Assembly: GCF_014596725.1 (NCBI RefSeq)
Contig: NZ_JACVEG010000003.1
Span: 513,884-577,883, forward strand
DNA from: Vibrio sp. Y2-5
GTDB lineage: Bacteria; Pseudomonadota; Gammaproteobacteria; Enterobacterales; Vibrionaceae
Direction: 5' to 3'
Length of the DNA: 64,000 nucleotides
Below the pieces are notes generated by a model. The model made no database searches, was not told the DNA's origin, and was given only the letters and a program-made list of their open reading frames with translations. A program made the position numbers and the translations under genes. Below are positions 40,529 through 49,336 of this stretch, one piece after another (the stretch's first letter is position 1; every line of letters starts with the position of its first letter).

Positions 40529-41983
40529 TTACACTTCGAGTGTCGGTGGGATGAATAGTTTGACGCGCAAACCACCACTCAACAGATTTTCTATCACCAT
40601 GTCCCCGCCATGTCCGCGAAGAATGCTGCGGCTAATCCCTAGACCAAGCCCATGCCCTTCATCATCGTTGGCAATGCGGAAATAAGGCTCAAAAACCGTT
40701 TCCAGTTTATCTTTAGGGATACCTGGCCCACGGTCCTCTATGCTGATGGTAATCCAGTCTTCTGTCTCTTCAATACTCACCCAGACCTCATAACCGTACT
40801 TCACACCATTGTTGATCAAATTGGTAAGTGCTCGCTTCATCGCTAACGGTTTTGCGACAATAGGTTCAATGACAATTGGCTTAAAGTGCACGAGTTGAGT
40901 CGTTAAGTTATGCCCTTCTGCAATCGACATAATCAATTCATTAAGATCGATAAAATCATTGTTTTCGTGTAAGTCAGTATCACGAACACATTGCAATGCG
41001 CCCTTCACCATCATTTCCAGTTCATCCAAATCCCGATTAAACTTCTCTCGCTTAAGATCGTCTACAAGCAATTCTGCTCTTAGCCTTAGACGAGTAATCG
41101 GTGTTTTTAAATCGTGGGAAATGGCAGAAAAAAGATTCTCCCTGTCTGATACATAACGGCGGATACGCAGTTGCATCAGATTAAAAGCTCGGGTGGCGGT
41201 GATTAACTCACTGGCGCCTTCTTCGTTCAAAGGTCGCGGTTCGATACCCATGCTCATATCATTGGCAGCGCGCGCTAAATTCTTTAAAGGTCTCACTTGC
41301 CTGCGCATTAACAGGTAAGTCAGCACTAACAATATGGAGGTAGAAAAGAACAGATAGATAATCTGCTCTTTGCCTATGATGGTGTCATCTAATGTGATGT
41401 ATGGTGAAGGCAACAAGGCGGCGATGTATATCCACTCTTTTTCGTCCAATTCGATCTGCACCACCATCACAGGCGGGTTCAAAGGCTCCAACGTCAACGT
41501 ATGGTGAACCCATGATTTCGGCAAATCGTTCATGAAAATACTGTTTTTGAGTAAACGCAGTCTTTCCGGTCGAGAAAAATCGACCAGCACCTGACCAACA
41601 TTGTTCAGTTTGTCGTTCAAGACCTTTTTCACCGCCTTCACTGAGGCGATTTTCAAACTCGTTTCTTCTATCGGTTCAACAATTAATCTTTCCTTGTTAA
41701 AGGAAACAAAAAACCGTGTCCCCCCCATGTTTCGGATCTGATCCAAGATGATGTGACGATACCGGACAGGCAGAGACTGGAAAAAAGTCACCGTAGAAGC
41801 AAACATACCCGCCATACTGGCTGACGCCGAATGAATACCTTCCAGTTCTTTGGCTTTTGATTGGCTATACCAGACCGAGGTAGCAATACCTTGAGCAATA
41901 ACCACCGCAAGCAACGTTAACATTAAGGTACGAGCAACTAACGAATTGGGCTTAAAACTTTTCCAAAAACGAGGGACTGACAT
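40529..41983 (-). CDS. Sensor histidine kinase paired with a sugar-binding protein
   Basis: 484 residues, EnvZ/OmpR-type kinase. TM1 at about 20-40 and TM2 at about 206-226 enclose a periplasmic domain of about 165 residues. HAMP follows, then H290 in FSAISHDLKTPITRLR, the N box LTNLINNGVKYG, and the G boxes IEDRGPGIPKD and GHGLGLGISRSI. The layout recalls Pseudomonas GtrS, which controls a glucose ABC transporter. It follows the response regulator gene by five bases. The ligand is unknown; the downstream binding protein suggests sugar sensing. Confidence 0.9.
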   Translation of the reverse strand: MSVPRFWKSFKPNSLVARTLMLTLLAVVIAQGIATSVWYSQSKAKELEGIHSASASMAGMFASTVTFFQSLPVRYRHIILDQIRNMGGTRFFVSFNKERLIVEPIEETSLKIASVKAVKKVLNDKLNNVGQVLVDFSRPERLRLLKNSIFMNDLPKSWVHHTLTLEPLNPPVMVVQIELDEKEWIYIAALLPSPYITLDDTIIGKEQIIYLFFSTSILLVLTYLLMRRQVRPLKNLARAANDMSMGIEPRPLNEEGASELITATRAFNLMQLRIRRYVSDRENLFSAISHDLKTPITRLRLRAELLVDDLKREKFNRDLDELEMMVKGALQCVRDTDLHENNDFIDLNELIMSIAEGHNLTTQLVHFKPIVIEPIVAKPLAMKRALTNLINNGVKYGYEVWVSIEETEDWITISIEDRGPGIPKDKLETVFEPYFRIANDDEGHGLGLGISRSILRGHGGDMVIENLLSGGLRVKLFIPPTLEV

Positions 41984-41988
41984 AAAGA

Positions 41989-42717
41989 TTAATGCTCATA
42001 TTGAACAGAAATGGCTAACTTATAACCATTACCACGCATGGTTTTGATGTAGTGAGGAAACTGCTCACTGCTGCCAAGACGTTGTCTTAAACGACTTAGT
42101 TGAACATCAATACCGCGCTCATAAGGCAAAGCTTCACGTCCACGGGTTGCCATAGAGATAGTATCTTTGTCGATCACTTCATTAGGATTGGTCAAAAACA
42201 ACATTAGCAACGCAAAATCACTACCGGATAAATCATGCTCTTCGCGAGTGTGGGTATTCATAATACGATGAGAAGTTGTATCTAAACGCCAATCACCAAA
42301 CTCGATATGTTTCGGTAAAACGTCTTCGCCTTTCTCTTCGTTGGCATTGAAACGTCTTAGCACCGCTTTGATTCGAGCCACCAGCTGTCTTGGACTAAAC
42401 GGCTTCGCGATATAGTCATCCGCACCGATTTCCAAGCCTATGATTTGATCAGTTTCATCCGATACCGCAGTCAACATAATGATAGGAACATTTGAATCAC
42501 GGCGAATATGTTGGCATATGTCGAAACCGTCATCACCCGGCAACATGACATCCAGCAAGATAAGATCAGGATAACCTTTGGAATCTAAGTAAGCCTGAAG
42601 TTCTACACCGTCACCAACCGCGGCGACATTGAAACCAGATTTACTCAGATACTCATCCAGCAGCTCACATATTTCTTTATCATCATCAACGACGAGGATG
42701 CGAGTATCTTCCAGCAT
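41989..42717 (-). CDS. OmpR-family response regulator
   Basis: 242 residues. Receiver domain with acidic pocket D11-D12-D13 (VVDDDK), phospho-acceptor D56 (LILLDVMLPG) and Lys in DDYIAKPFSP. The winged-helix OmpR/PhoB output domain occupies about residues 140-238 (GREALPYERGIDVQLSRLRQRLG). First gene of the response regulator, kinase, binding-protein operon. Its own regulon cannot be read from the window. Confidence 0.92.
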   Translation of the reverse strand: MLEDTRILVVDDDKEICELLDEYLSKSGFNVAAVGDGVELQAYLDSKGYPDLILLDVMLPGDDGFDICQHIRRDSNVPIIMLTAVSDETDQIIGLEIGADDYIAKPFSPRQLVARIKAVLRRFNANEEKGEDVLPKHIEFGDWRLDTTSHRIMNTHTREEHDLSGSDFALLMLFLTNPNEVIDKDTISMATRGREALPYERGIDVQLSRLRQRLGSSEQFPHYIKTMRGNGYKLAISVQYEH

Positions 42718-42857
42718 GTTTCTTCCATATTCTCTATGTCACAAAAAGTGAATCAATTTTATAACCGCAGCGCTTTCTTGATTACGCTTATTTCACTAAA
42801 ACTTGAATTCATCATGGATAAAGATCACATTATTCAGTCAAATTATTGTAAACGTTC

Positions 42858-44327
42858 TCATGAAGAGCAGCTTATCTCCAATGTTTTGCCCCACTCTGGC
42901 GGTAACTTGGCGTAATGTTCGTTGTGAGGTTGCTCATCAAATGGCTTTTTCAATAGCTCTGCTAAGCGTTCTAACTCTGAATAATCGCCTTCTTCGGCTC
43001 TATCAATAGCAACCTGCGCCAAATAGTTCCTTAATATGTATTTTGGGTTTACTTGACGCATTTTTTCACAGCGTTGAGCCACACTGACTTGCTTGCCTCC
43101 GCTGCTCAACTCGCGGTCACAGCGTGTGAGATAAGTGTCCAACCACTGGCTAGATTGCTCACGGTCGAGAAACAGGTCAACCACCTCTTGCGGCTTCGCT
43201 GTATCCAACATAGAGATCTGGCGGAAGAATCTCGTGTAGTCCACCTTATTGGCAGCCAAAAGTTCAAACATGGTATCGAAAATCGCACCATCGTCAGGTA
43301 AACGCGTTAACAAGCCAAGTTTGTTGCGCATCATTTCGCTAAAATAACCGTTAAGTTGAACTTCGTATTGGCTCAGCGCCTGTTCGAGATCTTCCCTCTC
43401 AATTAATGCCGACAAAGAATGTGCCAGTGCCGATAAATTCCATAACGCAATTCTTGGTTGCTGATCGAAAGCATAACGCCCCTGATAGTCAGAATGGTTG
43501 CAGATAAACTCAGGATGATAGTCATCCAAAAAGCCAAAAGGACCGTAGTCAAAAGTCTGCCCAAGAATAGACATGTTGTCGGTATTCATTACCCCATGGG
43601 CAAAACCCACAGCTTGCCACTGCGCAATCATCAGCGCAGTTTTATCAACGATTTGATTAAACATCATGGCGTAGGGATTTTTCTGATTAGCACATTCAGG
43701 GAAATACCACTCAATCACTTTGTCAGCGAGGAGTTTTTGCTGATCTAACTGATTGGTATAGAAGAAGTGCTCGAAATGACCGAAACGAATATGAGTGTCA
43801 GCCATACGAATCAGCAACGCGCCAAACTCTTGTTTTTCACGATAAACCGGTGTGTCACTAGTCATTAAACCGAGCGCTCTAGTGGTTGCAATTCCCAGCC
43901 CAGCCATTGCTTCACTGCACAAATATTCGCGCACCGAAGAACGTAATACCGCACGCCCGTCACCCATTCGCGAATAAGGAGTTAAACCCGCCCCTTTAAG
44001 GTGAATATCCGCAACTTGACCACTTTTCGATGCCACTTCTGCCAACAACAACCCACGCCCATCCCCCAAATCAGGGTTATAAGCGCCAAACTGGTGACCA
44101 GCGTACTTCATCGCCAACGGAGCAAACTGCTCTGGCACTTCCTGCCCAGAAAATGCCTGTAAGATTTCGTCCGTTGGTTGTTCAGGAAATCCATAGTGCT
44201 TGGCTAAGTCACAATTCCAAGTTACCCATCGGGTATTACTCAGAGGCTGAGGGTCAATAGGTGTGTAAAAAGCTTTAGGTAACTCGCTAAAGCGAGTCGT
44301 CAATGTGACGGTATCCCAGAACGACAT
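42858..44327 (-). CDS. selO: Protein adenylyltransferase SelO (YdiU)
   Basis: 489 residues. Pseudokinase-fold enzyme that transfers AMP to Ser, Thr or Tyr of target proteins, linked to redox stress. The glycine-rich segment [11 protein letters not shown] and [15 protein letters not shown], the metal/nucleotide motif [19 protein letters not shown] and [11 protein letters not shown] are diagnostic. A cysteine sits third from the C-terminal end (SCSS), where eukaryotic SelO has selenocysteine. I prefer ATG 44327 (MSFWDTV) with GAGAA upstream over ATG 44339. Confidence 0.92.
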   Translation of the reverse strand: MSFWDTVTLTTRFSELPKAFYTPIDPQPLSNTRWVTWNCDLAKHYGFPEQPTDEILQAFSGQEVPEQFAPLAMKYAGHQFGAYNPDLGDGRGLLLAEVASKSGQVADIHLKGAGLTPYSRMGDGRAVLRSSVREYLCSEAMAGLGIATTRALGLMTSDTPVYREKQEFGALLIRMADTHIRFGHFEHFFYTNQLDQQKLLADKVIEWYFPECANQKNPYAMMFNQIVDKTALMIAQWQAVGFAHGVMNTDNMSILGQTFDYGPFGFLDDYHPEFICNHSDYQGRYAFDQQPRIALWNLSALAHSLSALIEREDLEQALSQYEVQLNGYFSEMMRNKLGLLTRLPDDGAIFDTMFELLAANKVDYTRFFRQISMLDTAKPQEVVDLFLDREQSSQWLDTYLTRCDRELSSGGKQVSVAQRCEKMRQVNPKYILRNYLAQVAIDRAEEGDYSELERLAELLKKPFDEQPHNEHYAKLPPEWGKTLEISCSS

Positions 44328-44418
44328 AACATTTCTCACAAGGATCGGTTGCGCTGATTTATTTGTTCGAACGTTAGCAAATACCTGAGTTAAATACTAG
44401 GTTATATAAAACAGAGAT

Positions 44419-44445
44419 AAAAAAGCCCCAACTTCGTTTGGGGCT
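44419..44445 (-). terminator. Terminator of the 32-codon gene
   Basis: AGCCCCAA (44424-44431) pairs with TTGGGGCT (44438-44445), then UUUUUU on the minus strand. Confidence 0.88.
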
Positions 44446-44470
44446 CTCAGTGTCACTTGCTGATTTACAG

Positions 44471-44569
44471 TTAAATCAGAGCGAATACGCTTACTACCGC
44501 AACTAAGGAAAACACTAGCGTGCGACCAATAACGCCTAAAAGAGTTGGTTGAATCATTTCTACATGCAT
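44471..44569 (-). CDS. Small hydrophobic membrane protein, 32 residues
   Basis: ATG at 44569, 32 codons, TAA at 44473-44471. A near-ideal ribosome binding site GAGGAGAG lies five bases before the ATG, and a strong rho-independent terminator follows the stop by 25 bases. The peptide has a short polar start (MHVEMIQPT) and then a continuous hydrophobic run (LLGVIGRTLVFSLVAVVSVF) long enough for one TM helix. A plausible promoter (TTGCTC, 17 bases, CATATT) and a tandem ATTGTCAT repeat lie upstream. I do not recognise the family, and its function is unknown. A second in-frame ATG (codon 5) could be used. Confidence 0.72.
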   Translation of the reverse strand: MHVEMIQPTLLGVIGRTLVFSLVAVVSVFALI

Positions 44570-44588
44570 AATGCTCTCCTCGATAAAT

Positions 44589-44607
44589 ATGACAATGTAA
44601 TGACAAT
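44589..44607 (-). repeat. Tandem 8-base direct repeat upstream of the small membrane protein
   Basis: ATGACAAT occurs at 44589-44596 and 44600-44607, a period of 11 bases. Read on the minus strand this is TTGTCAT-TACA-TTGTCAT, with a third degenerate copy TTTTCAT next to it. The spacing is one helical turn, as in operators for dimers or PhoB-type regulators. Confidence 0.55.
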
Positions 44608-44811
44608 ATGATGAAAATTTCGCAAATGAGCAATAACTAGACAGATTAAATTTTTGTTACAACGTAAGCAACTCGCGCAACGCACTCCAGAATGTAGCCA
44701 TAAAAACTATGTGCCTTACCTATCGGCAAAGCCTTGACTGCATTAGCCCTTGTATTGACGCTTCAAATTGTCCAGTATGAAAAAAGGACAGCAATAGAAG
44801 GATAAGGATGA

Positions 44812-46344
44812 ATGAGAAATCCAACGCCGCGCCTAACGCTGCGCGTGATTGAAAAAAGCGACTATCCAGAATTAGCAGAGCTAATGGATTTAGTTTTTCA
44901 TGACGTGGGCGGAGCTTGGCCACGCATGACAATTATGGATTTGATTCACCAGTTTCCTGATGGACAAATTTGTATTGAAGATGACGGCAAAATCATTGGT
45001 GCCGCTCTCACTATCAAAGTCGATTACAACCGCTTCTCTCTTCCTCATGTCTACACAGACATAGTCAACGAAAACAATGTTATTCAACACAAAACCAACG
45101 GTGATGCACTCTACGGGCTAGACGTGTTTGTACACCCTGATTATCGTGGTTTGCGCTTGGGACGACGCTTATATGCCGCTCGTAAAGAGCTTTGTCGCAG
45201 TACCAATTTGAAAGCAATTCTCGCTGGCGGAAGAATTCCCGGATACAGCGCTTACGCCAATACCATGCCAGTGACCGAGTACATAGAGAAAATCAAACGT
45301 CGCGAAATTCATGATCCCATTCTCTCCTTCCAGCTCTCTAATGACTTTGACGTGAAACGAATTATGCGTCACTACCTGCCAGAAGATGACAATTCGCGTG
45401 GTTACGCCACCTTATTGGAGTGGGATAACTTCTTTTATGAAGATGACATTATCTCCATTCACGACATCGAGAAAACGCTGGTCAGGATTGGTATCGTACA
45501 GTGGCAAATGCGGGCTGTGACCAGTGTTGAAGACTTAATGGATCAAGCGGAATTCTTTGTCGATTCCCTTTCCAACTACAAAGCCGATTTCGCTCTCTTT
45601 CCGGAATTTTTCAACGCCCCATTAATGGGACTCAAAAACGATCAAAATACGGTCGAAGCGATTCGTTTTCTTGCGTCGTTCAGTGAAGAAATAAAACTGC
45701 GCTTTTCTGAGTTAGCGGTGACTTACAACATCAACATCATTGCGGGTAGTATGCCTGTGCTGGAAGACGGCATTCTCTACAACGTGGCTTATTTACTTCA
45801 TCGTGATGGAACCATTGATGAACAAAGTAAAATCCACATTACTCCGCATGAGAAGCGAGATTGGGTGATTGATGGTGGCGACAAAGTTCAAGTATTTGAA
45901 ACCGACGCAGGCCGTGTTGGTATTCTGATTTGTTACGACAGCGAATTTCCTGAACTAGGCAGAATGATGGCTGAGAAAGATGTGCAAATTATCTTTGTTC
46001 CATTCTGGACAGATACCAAAAACGGCTATCAACGGGTGCGTCTGTGTTCACAAGCTAGGGCAATAGAGAATGAGTGCTACGTTGCCATTGGGGGCAGTGT
46101 CGGTAACTTACCACGTGTAGATAACGTCGATATTCAATACGCTCAATCTGCGGTATTTTCTCCATCCGATGTTTATTTCCCTCACGATGCGACGATCACA
46201 GAAGCCAGCCCTAATACAGAGATGATCATCTTCGCAGACGTCGATTTAGACAAGCTTAAGCAGTTGAATACCGAAGGTTCAGTTACTAATCTTCGTCATC
46301 GCAGAATGGATCTTTATGGCGGATTCACACAACCCAAGTCCTAG
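44812..46344 (+). CDS. GNAT acetyltransferase fused to carbon-nitrogen hydrolase
   Basis: 510 residues in two domains. Residues 1-220 are a GNAT N-acetyltransferase with the acetyl-CoA motif YRGLRLGRRLYAARKE at about 110-125. Residues 228-505 are a nitrilase-superfamily amidase with the full triad E265 (LFPEFF), K348 (TPHEKRDW) and C374 (GILICYDSEFPE). Such fusions occur widely in proteobacteria, but the substrate is not established. The ATG at 44812 follows AAGGATAAGG. Single gene, ended by a terminator at 46374. Confidence 0.9.
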   Translation: MRNPTPRLTLRVIEKSDYPELAELMDLVFHDVGGAWPRMTIMDLIHQFPDGQICIEDDGKIIGAALTIKVDYNRFSLPHVYTDIVNENNVIQHKTNGDALYGLDVFVHPDYRGLRLGRRLYAARKELCRSTNLKAILAGGRIPGYSAYANTMPVTEYIEKIKRREIHDPILSFQLSNDFDVKRIMRHYLPEDDNSRGYATLLEWDNFFYEDDIISIHDIEKTLVRIGIVQWQMRAVTSVEDLMDQAEFFVDSLSNYKADFALFPEFFNAPLMGLKNDQNTVEAIRFLASFSEEIKLRFSELAVTYNINIIAGSMPVLEDGILYNVAYLLHRDGTIDEQSKIHITPHEKRDWVIDGGDKVQVFETDAGRVGILICYDSEFPELGRMMAEKDVQIIFVPFWTDTKNGYQRVRLCSQARAIENECYVAIGGSVGNLPRVDNVDIQYAQSAVFSPSDVYFPHDATITEASPNTEMIIFADVDLDKLKQLNTEGSVTNLRHRRMDLYGGFTQPKS

Positions 46345-46373
46345 GCCGTAAACAAAGACTGCTAGAACTTCTG

Positions 46374-46400
46374 AACGCACAGTAATCACTGTGCGTTTTT
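46374..46400 (+). terminator. Terminator of the GNAT-nitrilase gene
   Basis: AACGCACAGT (46374-46383) pairs with ACTGTGCGTT (46388-46397), then TTT. Confidence 0.88.
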
Positions 46401-46513
46401 GATTGAATTTCACTTTTATCCCACTTTTTCTGCGAACCCCTTCAAACAAATATTGATCGCCATACGCTCTACGCTTATTGTTGTTCTCTTACTTTCAAGA
46501 TATGGATATCTCT

Positions 46514-47134
46514 ATGAATACCGCGCTGTTAGGAATGTTTATTCCTACCTTTTTCTTCGTTTCTATCACCCCAGGTATGTGTATGACATTAGCACTTACT
46601 TTGGGCATGACCATCGGCTATAAACGTACCCTTTGGATGATGGTAGGAGAATTAGTAGGTGTAGCTGTGGTCGCGGTTTCAGCGGTTGTGGGGATTGCCG
46701 CCGTCATGCTGACCTACCCTTGGTTATTCACCGTCTTTAAGTCTATTGGCGCTTGCTACCTTTTTTACCTCGGCGTGCAAATGTGGCTATCGAGAGGCAA
46801 GCTCGCATTAAATGTTGATAGCGAACAAACATACACAGGCAGCAACTGGGAACTGACAGCGCAAGGTTTTATTACCGCTATTGCTAACCCTAAGGGGTGG
46901 GCTTTCATGATTTCTCTGTTGCCTCCATTTATCGACCAATCCATCAGCCTGACGCCACAACTTATCTTTCTAGTCTCCATTATTCTCGTGTCCGAGTTTG
47001 TGTGTATGACGCTTTACGCAACTGGCGGCAAAGGTCTTAAACGCGCACTAGGCAAAACACAGAACGTGAAGCTTATGAACCGCATTTCAGGAACGTTAAT
47101 GATGGGTGTCGGTATATGGCTATTTTTGAGTTAG
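46514..47134 (+). CDS. LysE/RhtB-family amino-acid exporter
   Basis: 206 residues with about six hydrophobic segments. The family start SITPGMCMTLALTLGM is at about residues 16-31. It should export an amino acid or derivative from the cytoplasm; the substrate cannot be predicted. I prefer ATG 46514 (MNTALLGMF) with GGAT upstream; ATG 46502 (MDISMN) is an alternative. It overlaps the next transporter gene by 19 bases, so the two are likely co-translated. Confidence 0.85.
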   Translation: MNTALLGMFIPTFFFVSITPGMCMTLALTLGMTIGYKRTLWMMVGELVGVAVVAVSAVVGIAAVMLTYPWLFTVFKSIGACYLFYLGVQMWLSRGKLALNVDSEQTYTGSNWELTAQGFITAIANPKGWAFMISLLPPFIDQSISLTPQLIFLVSIILVSEFVCMTLYATGGKGLKRALGKTQNVKLMNRISGTLMMGVGIWLFLS

Positions 47135-48036
47135 GTCGTTTAAATACGGGAGTCAGAAAGCTTTCCGAATCGCGCGCAGTGATCGTGTTTGTCTTCTTAC
47201 TGCCACCGCTTTTCTGGGCAGGCAATTTTATTGTTGGTCGTGCGGTTCGCGATGAGATCCCACCGGTGACGCTTTCGTTCAGCCGCTGGGTTCTGGCAAG
47301 CATTTTATTACTGCCTTTTTCTTATAAATACATTCTCAAAGAATGGAAACTCTATATTGAGCAGTGGCGTTTAACGCTGGTCACCTCGATTACAGGCTTT
47401 GCCGCGTTTAACTCTTTTATCTATCTTGGTTTGCAATCGACACCTGCAACCAACGGCACCTTACTAAACGCCTTTATTCCTATTCTTATCAGCATCTTTG
47501 GCGCTCTGTTTTTTGGCCTAGCCATAACTTGGCGGTTGTGTTTGGGTATTACTCTTTCACTAAGTGGCATACTGACGATTGTCAGTGCAGGTGACTGGAA
47601 CAACCTTCTCGCACTTAACATCAATCATGGTGACTTTATTATTTTCTTCGCCATGGTTTGTTGGGCGATATACACCATTGGCCTTAAACAATTGCCCCCA
47701 ACCATCAATCGACTGGGTTTGATGTCAGTACAAATGATATTAGCGATACTGGCTCTGCTACCGTTTTATTTGTGGGAAGTGTATTCAGGTCAATATCCGG
47801 TTTGGAATGCCCACTCTATTTTGAGCTTGCTTTATATCGGCATTTTCCCTTCTATAGGTGCCTTCTTGCTTTACATGCAAAGCGTGAAGCTGCTAGGCCC
47901 GGCGAAAGCCAGCCTTTCCGTTCACTTGATTCCTGTGTTTGGCGCCATGCTCTCAGCTCTATTTCTTGGTGAATATGTACAGCTGTATCACCTTTGGGGA
48001 ATCATGTTAATTTTCCTTGGCATTATCCTTAGCTAA
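47116..48036 (+). CDS. EamA/DMT-family transporter
   Basis: 306 residues with about ten hydrophobic segments in two EamA repeats (about 25-155 and 170-305). The first repeat has PPLFWAGNFIVGRAV and SFSRWVLASILLLP, both typical of drug/metabolite transporters. The ATG lies inside the end of the lysE-like gene (19-base overlap); no later ATG restores the first helix. The substrate is unknown. Confidence 0.85.
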   Translation: MAIFELGRLNTGVRKLSESRAVIVFVFLLPPLFWAGNFIVGRAVRDEIPPVTLSFSRWVLASILLLPFSYKYILKEWKLYIEQWRLTLVTSITGFAAFNSFIYLGLQSTPATNGTLLNAFIPILISIFGALFFGLAITWRLCLGITLSLSGILTIVSAGDWNNLLALNINHGDFIIFFAMVCWAIYTIGLKQLPPTINRLGLMSVQMILAILALLPFYLWEVYSGQYPVWNAHSILSLLYIGIFPSIGAFLLYMQSVKLLGPAKASLSVHLIPVFGAMLSALFLGEYVQLYHLWGIMLIFLGIILS

Positions 48037-48041
48037 AAAAA

Positions 48042-48072
48042 AGCCAGCGAATCACTCCGCTGGCTCTTTTTA
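48042..48072. terminator. Bidirectional terminator after the EamA gene
   Basis: AGCCAGCG (48042-48049) pairs with CGCTGGCT (48058-48065), flanked by A and T runs, between convergent genes. Confidence 0.85.
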
Positions 48073-48085
48073 TACAAATTTGAAC

Positions 48086-49336
48086 TTAAGAAGCGTGATA
48101 TGTTTCTTCGTTAAGTTCACCTTCACTCTTCGCCACCAGTACAGCAACCATCATGTCACCACAGATGTTGATTGTTGTACGCGCCATATCGAGAATACGG
48201 TCAATACCCGCAACAATCGCTAAACCTTCAATTGGCAGACCAACGGTACTCAACACCAAAGACAACATAATAAGACCAGCACCCGGAACACCCGCCGTAC
48301 CAATAGAAGCCAGAGTCGCAGTGAGAATGATTGTTAGGTAGTCTGAAGTTTCGAGATCAATACCAAAAGCTTGTGCAATGAATAGCGCACACACACCCTG
48401 ATACAACGCGGTACCATCCATATTGATCGTTGCACCGAGAGGAAGCACGAAGCTTGAAACCCCTTCAGAGACACCTAATTCTTCGCGAGATGCTTTAATC
48501 GTCGCAGGTAAAGTGCCTGAACTACTAGACGTGGTAAACGCAACAGCTGCTGGGTTAGTAATGCTACGTAAGTAGTTGATAGGATTTAAACGACCCAAAA
48601 TACTCAGTAGGCCAGAATAGAACACAAGGATGTGAATTAGCGCGCCAATGTAGACCGCAGCAATCACTTTGATCAAAGGTAGAAGTACATCTAAACCGTA
48701 AGTACCAGCAACCCAAGCCATCAGACCAAAAATACCGTAAGGAGCAAGTGTCATAACAATTTCTGTCAGCTTATACATAGCTTCAGCTAGGCTTTCAAAA
48801 ATTTTAACTGCGGGCTCGCCTTTGTCCCCAACTAAAACTAGCGAAACACCCAGACCAACGGCGAATACAATAATTTGTAAAATATTGCCTGCCGCCATTG
48901 CGTTCACAGGGTTTTGCGGAATCATCGCTAATAATGTCTGAACAAGTTCTGGAGCAGCTTTGCCACTGTCTTCAAGGTTCTGCGCAACCATATTTAGACC
49001 AGCACCCGGCTCCAATACTGTGGAAAGCCCCATACCGATGGCAATAGCCACTGCCGTTGTCCCCATATAGAGGACGATAGCTTTTACGCCAATACGTCCC
49101 ATCTTGCGAGTGTCCTTCATTGACGTGATGCCAACAATTAGTGAACAAAAGACCAGAGGGACAATTAGCATTTTAATGGCGTTAATAAAGAGCGTCCCGA
49201 TAGGTTTCAGTATCGCTGCGCTTGGCCCCATAATGGTACCAACCACGATTCCTGCAACCATACCTATCAGAATTTTTTTCCACAGTGCTAGACCAGACCA
49301 AAACCCTTTGGGTTGCGATTGTACTTGCGTATTCAT
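48086..49336 (-). CDS. Dicarboxylate/amino acid:cation symporter (DAACS family)
   Basis: 416 residues. GltP/GltT/DctA-type secondary importer. The family hallmarks are present: the serine-rich hairpin TTSSSSGTLPAT (about residues 270-281), the sodium/substrate motif GATINMDGTALYQG (about 302-315) and the second hairpin GTAGVPGAGLI. It takes up glutamate, aspartate or a C4-dicarboxylate with sodium or protons; sequence alone does not decide. A long AT-rich region with repeated AAGAATT elements lies upstream. Confidence 0.9.
   Translation of the reverse strand: MNTQVQSQPKGFWSGLALWKKILIGMVAGIVVGTIMGPSAAILKPIGTLFINAIKMLIVPLVFCSLIVGITSMKDTRKMGRIGVKAIVLYMGTTAVAIAIGMGLSTVLEPGAGLNMVAQNLEDSGKAAPELVQTLLAMIPQNPVNAMAAGNILQIIVFAVGLGVSLVLVGDKGEPAVKIFESLAEAMYKLTEIVMTLAPYGIFGLMAWVAGTYGLDVLLPLIKVIAAVYIGALIHILVFYSGLLSILGRLNPINYLRSITNPAAVAFTTSSSSGTLPATIKASREELGVSEGVSSFVLPLGATINMDGTALYQGVCALFIAQAFGIDLETSDYLTIILTATLASIGTAGVPGAGLIMLSLVLSTVGLPIEGLAIVAGIDRILDMARTTINICGDMMVAVLVAKSEGELNEETYHAS

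Noticed and set aside
35911..42717. Genomic island covering the TRAP and sugar-binding genes
   Set aside because: There are no integrase, tRNA junction or direct repeats at the edges, and base composition looks like the rest.
44589..44607. Classical PhoB-activated promoter
   Set aside because: Repeat spacing fits, but a -10 placed at normal distance would start transcription at the start codon, leaving no ribosome binding site.
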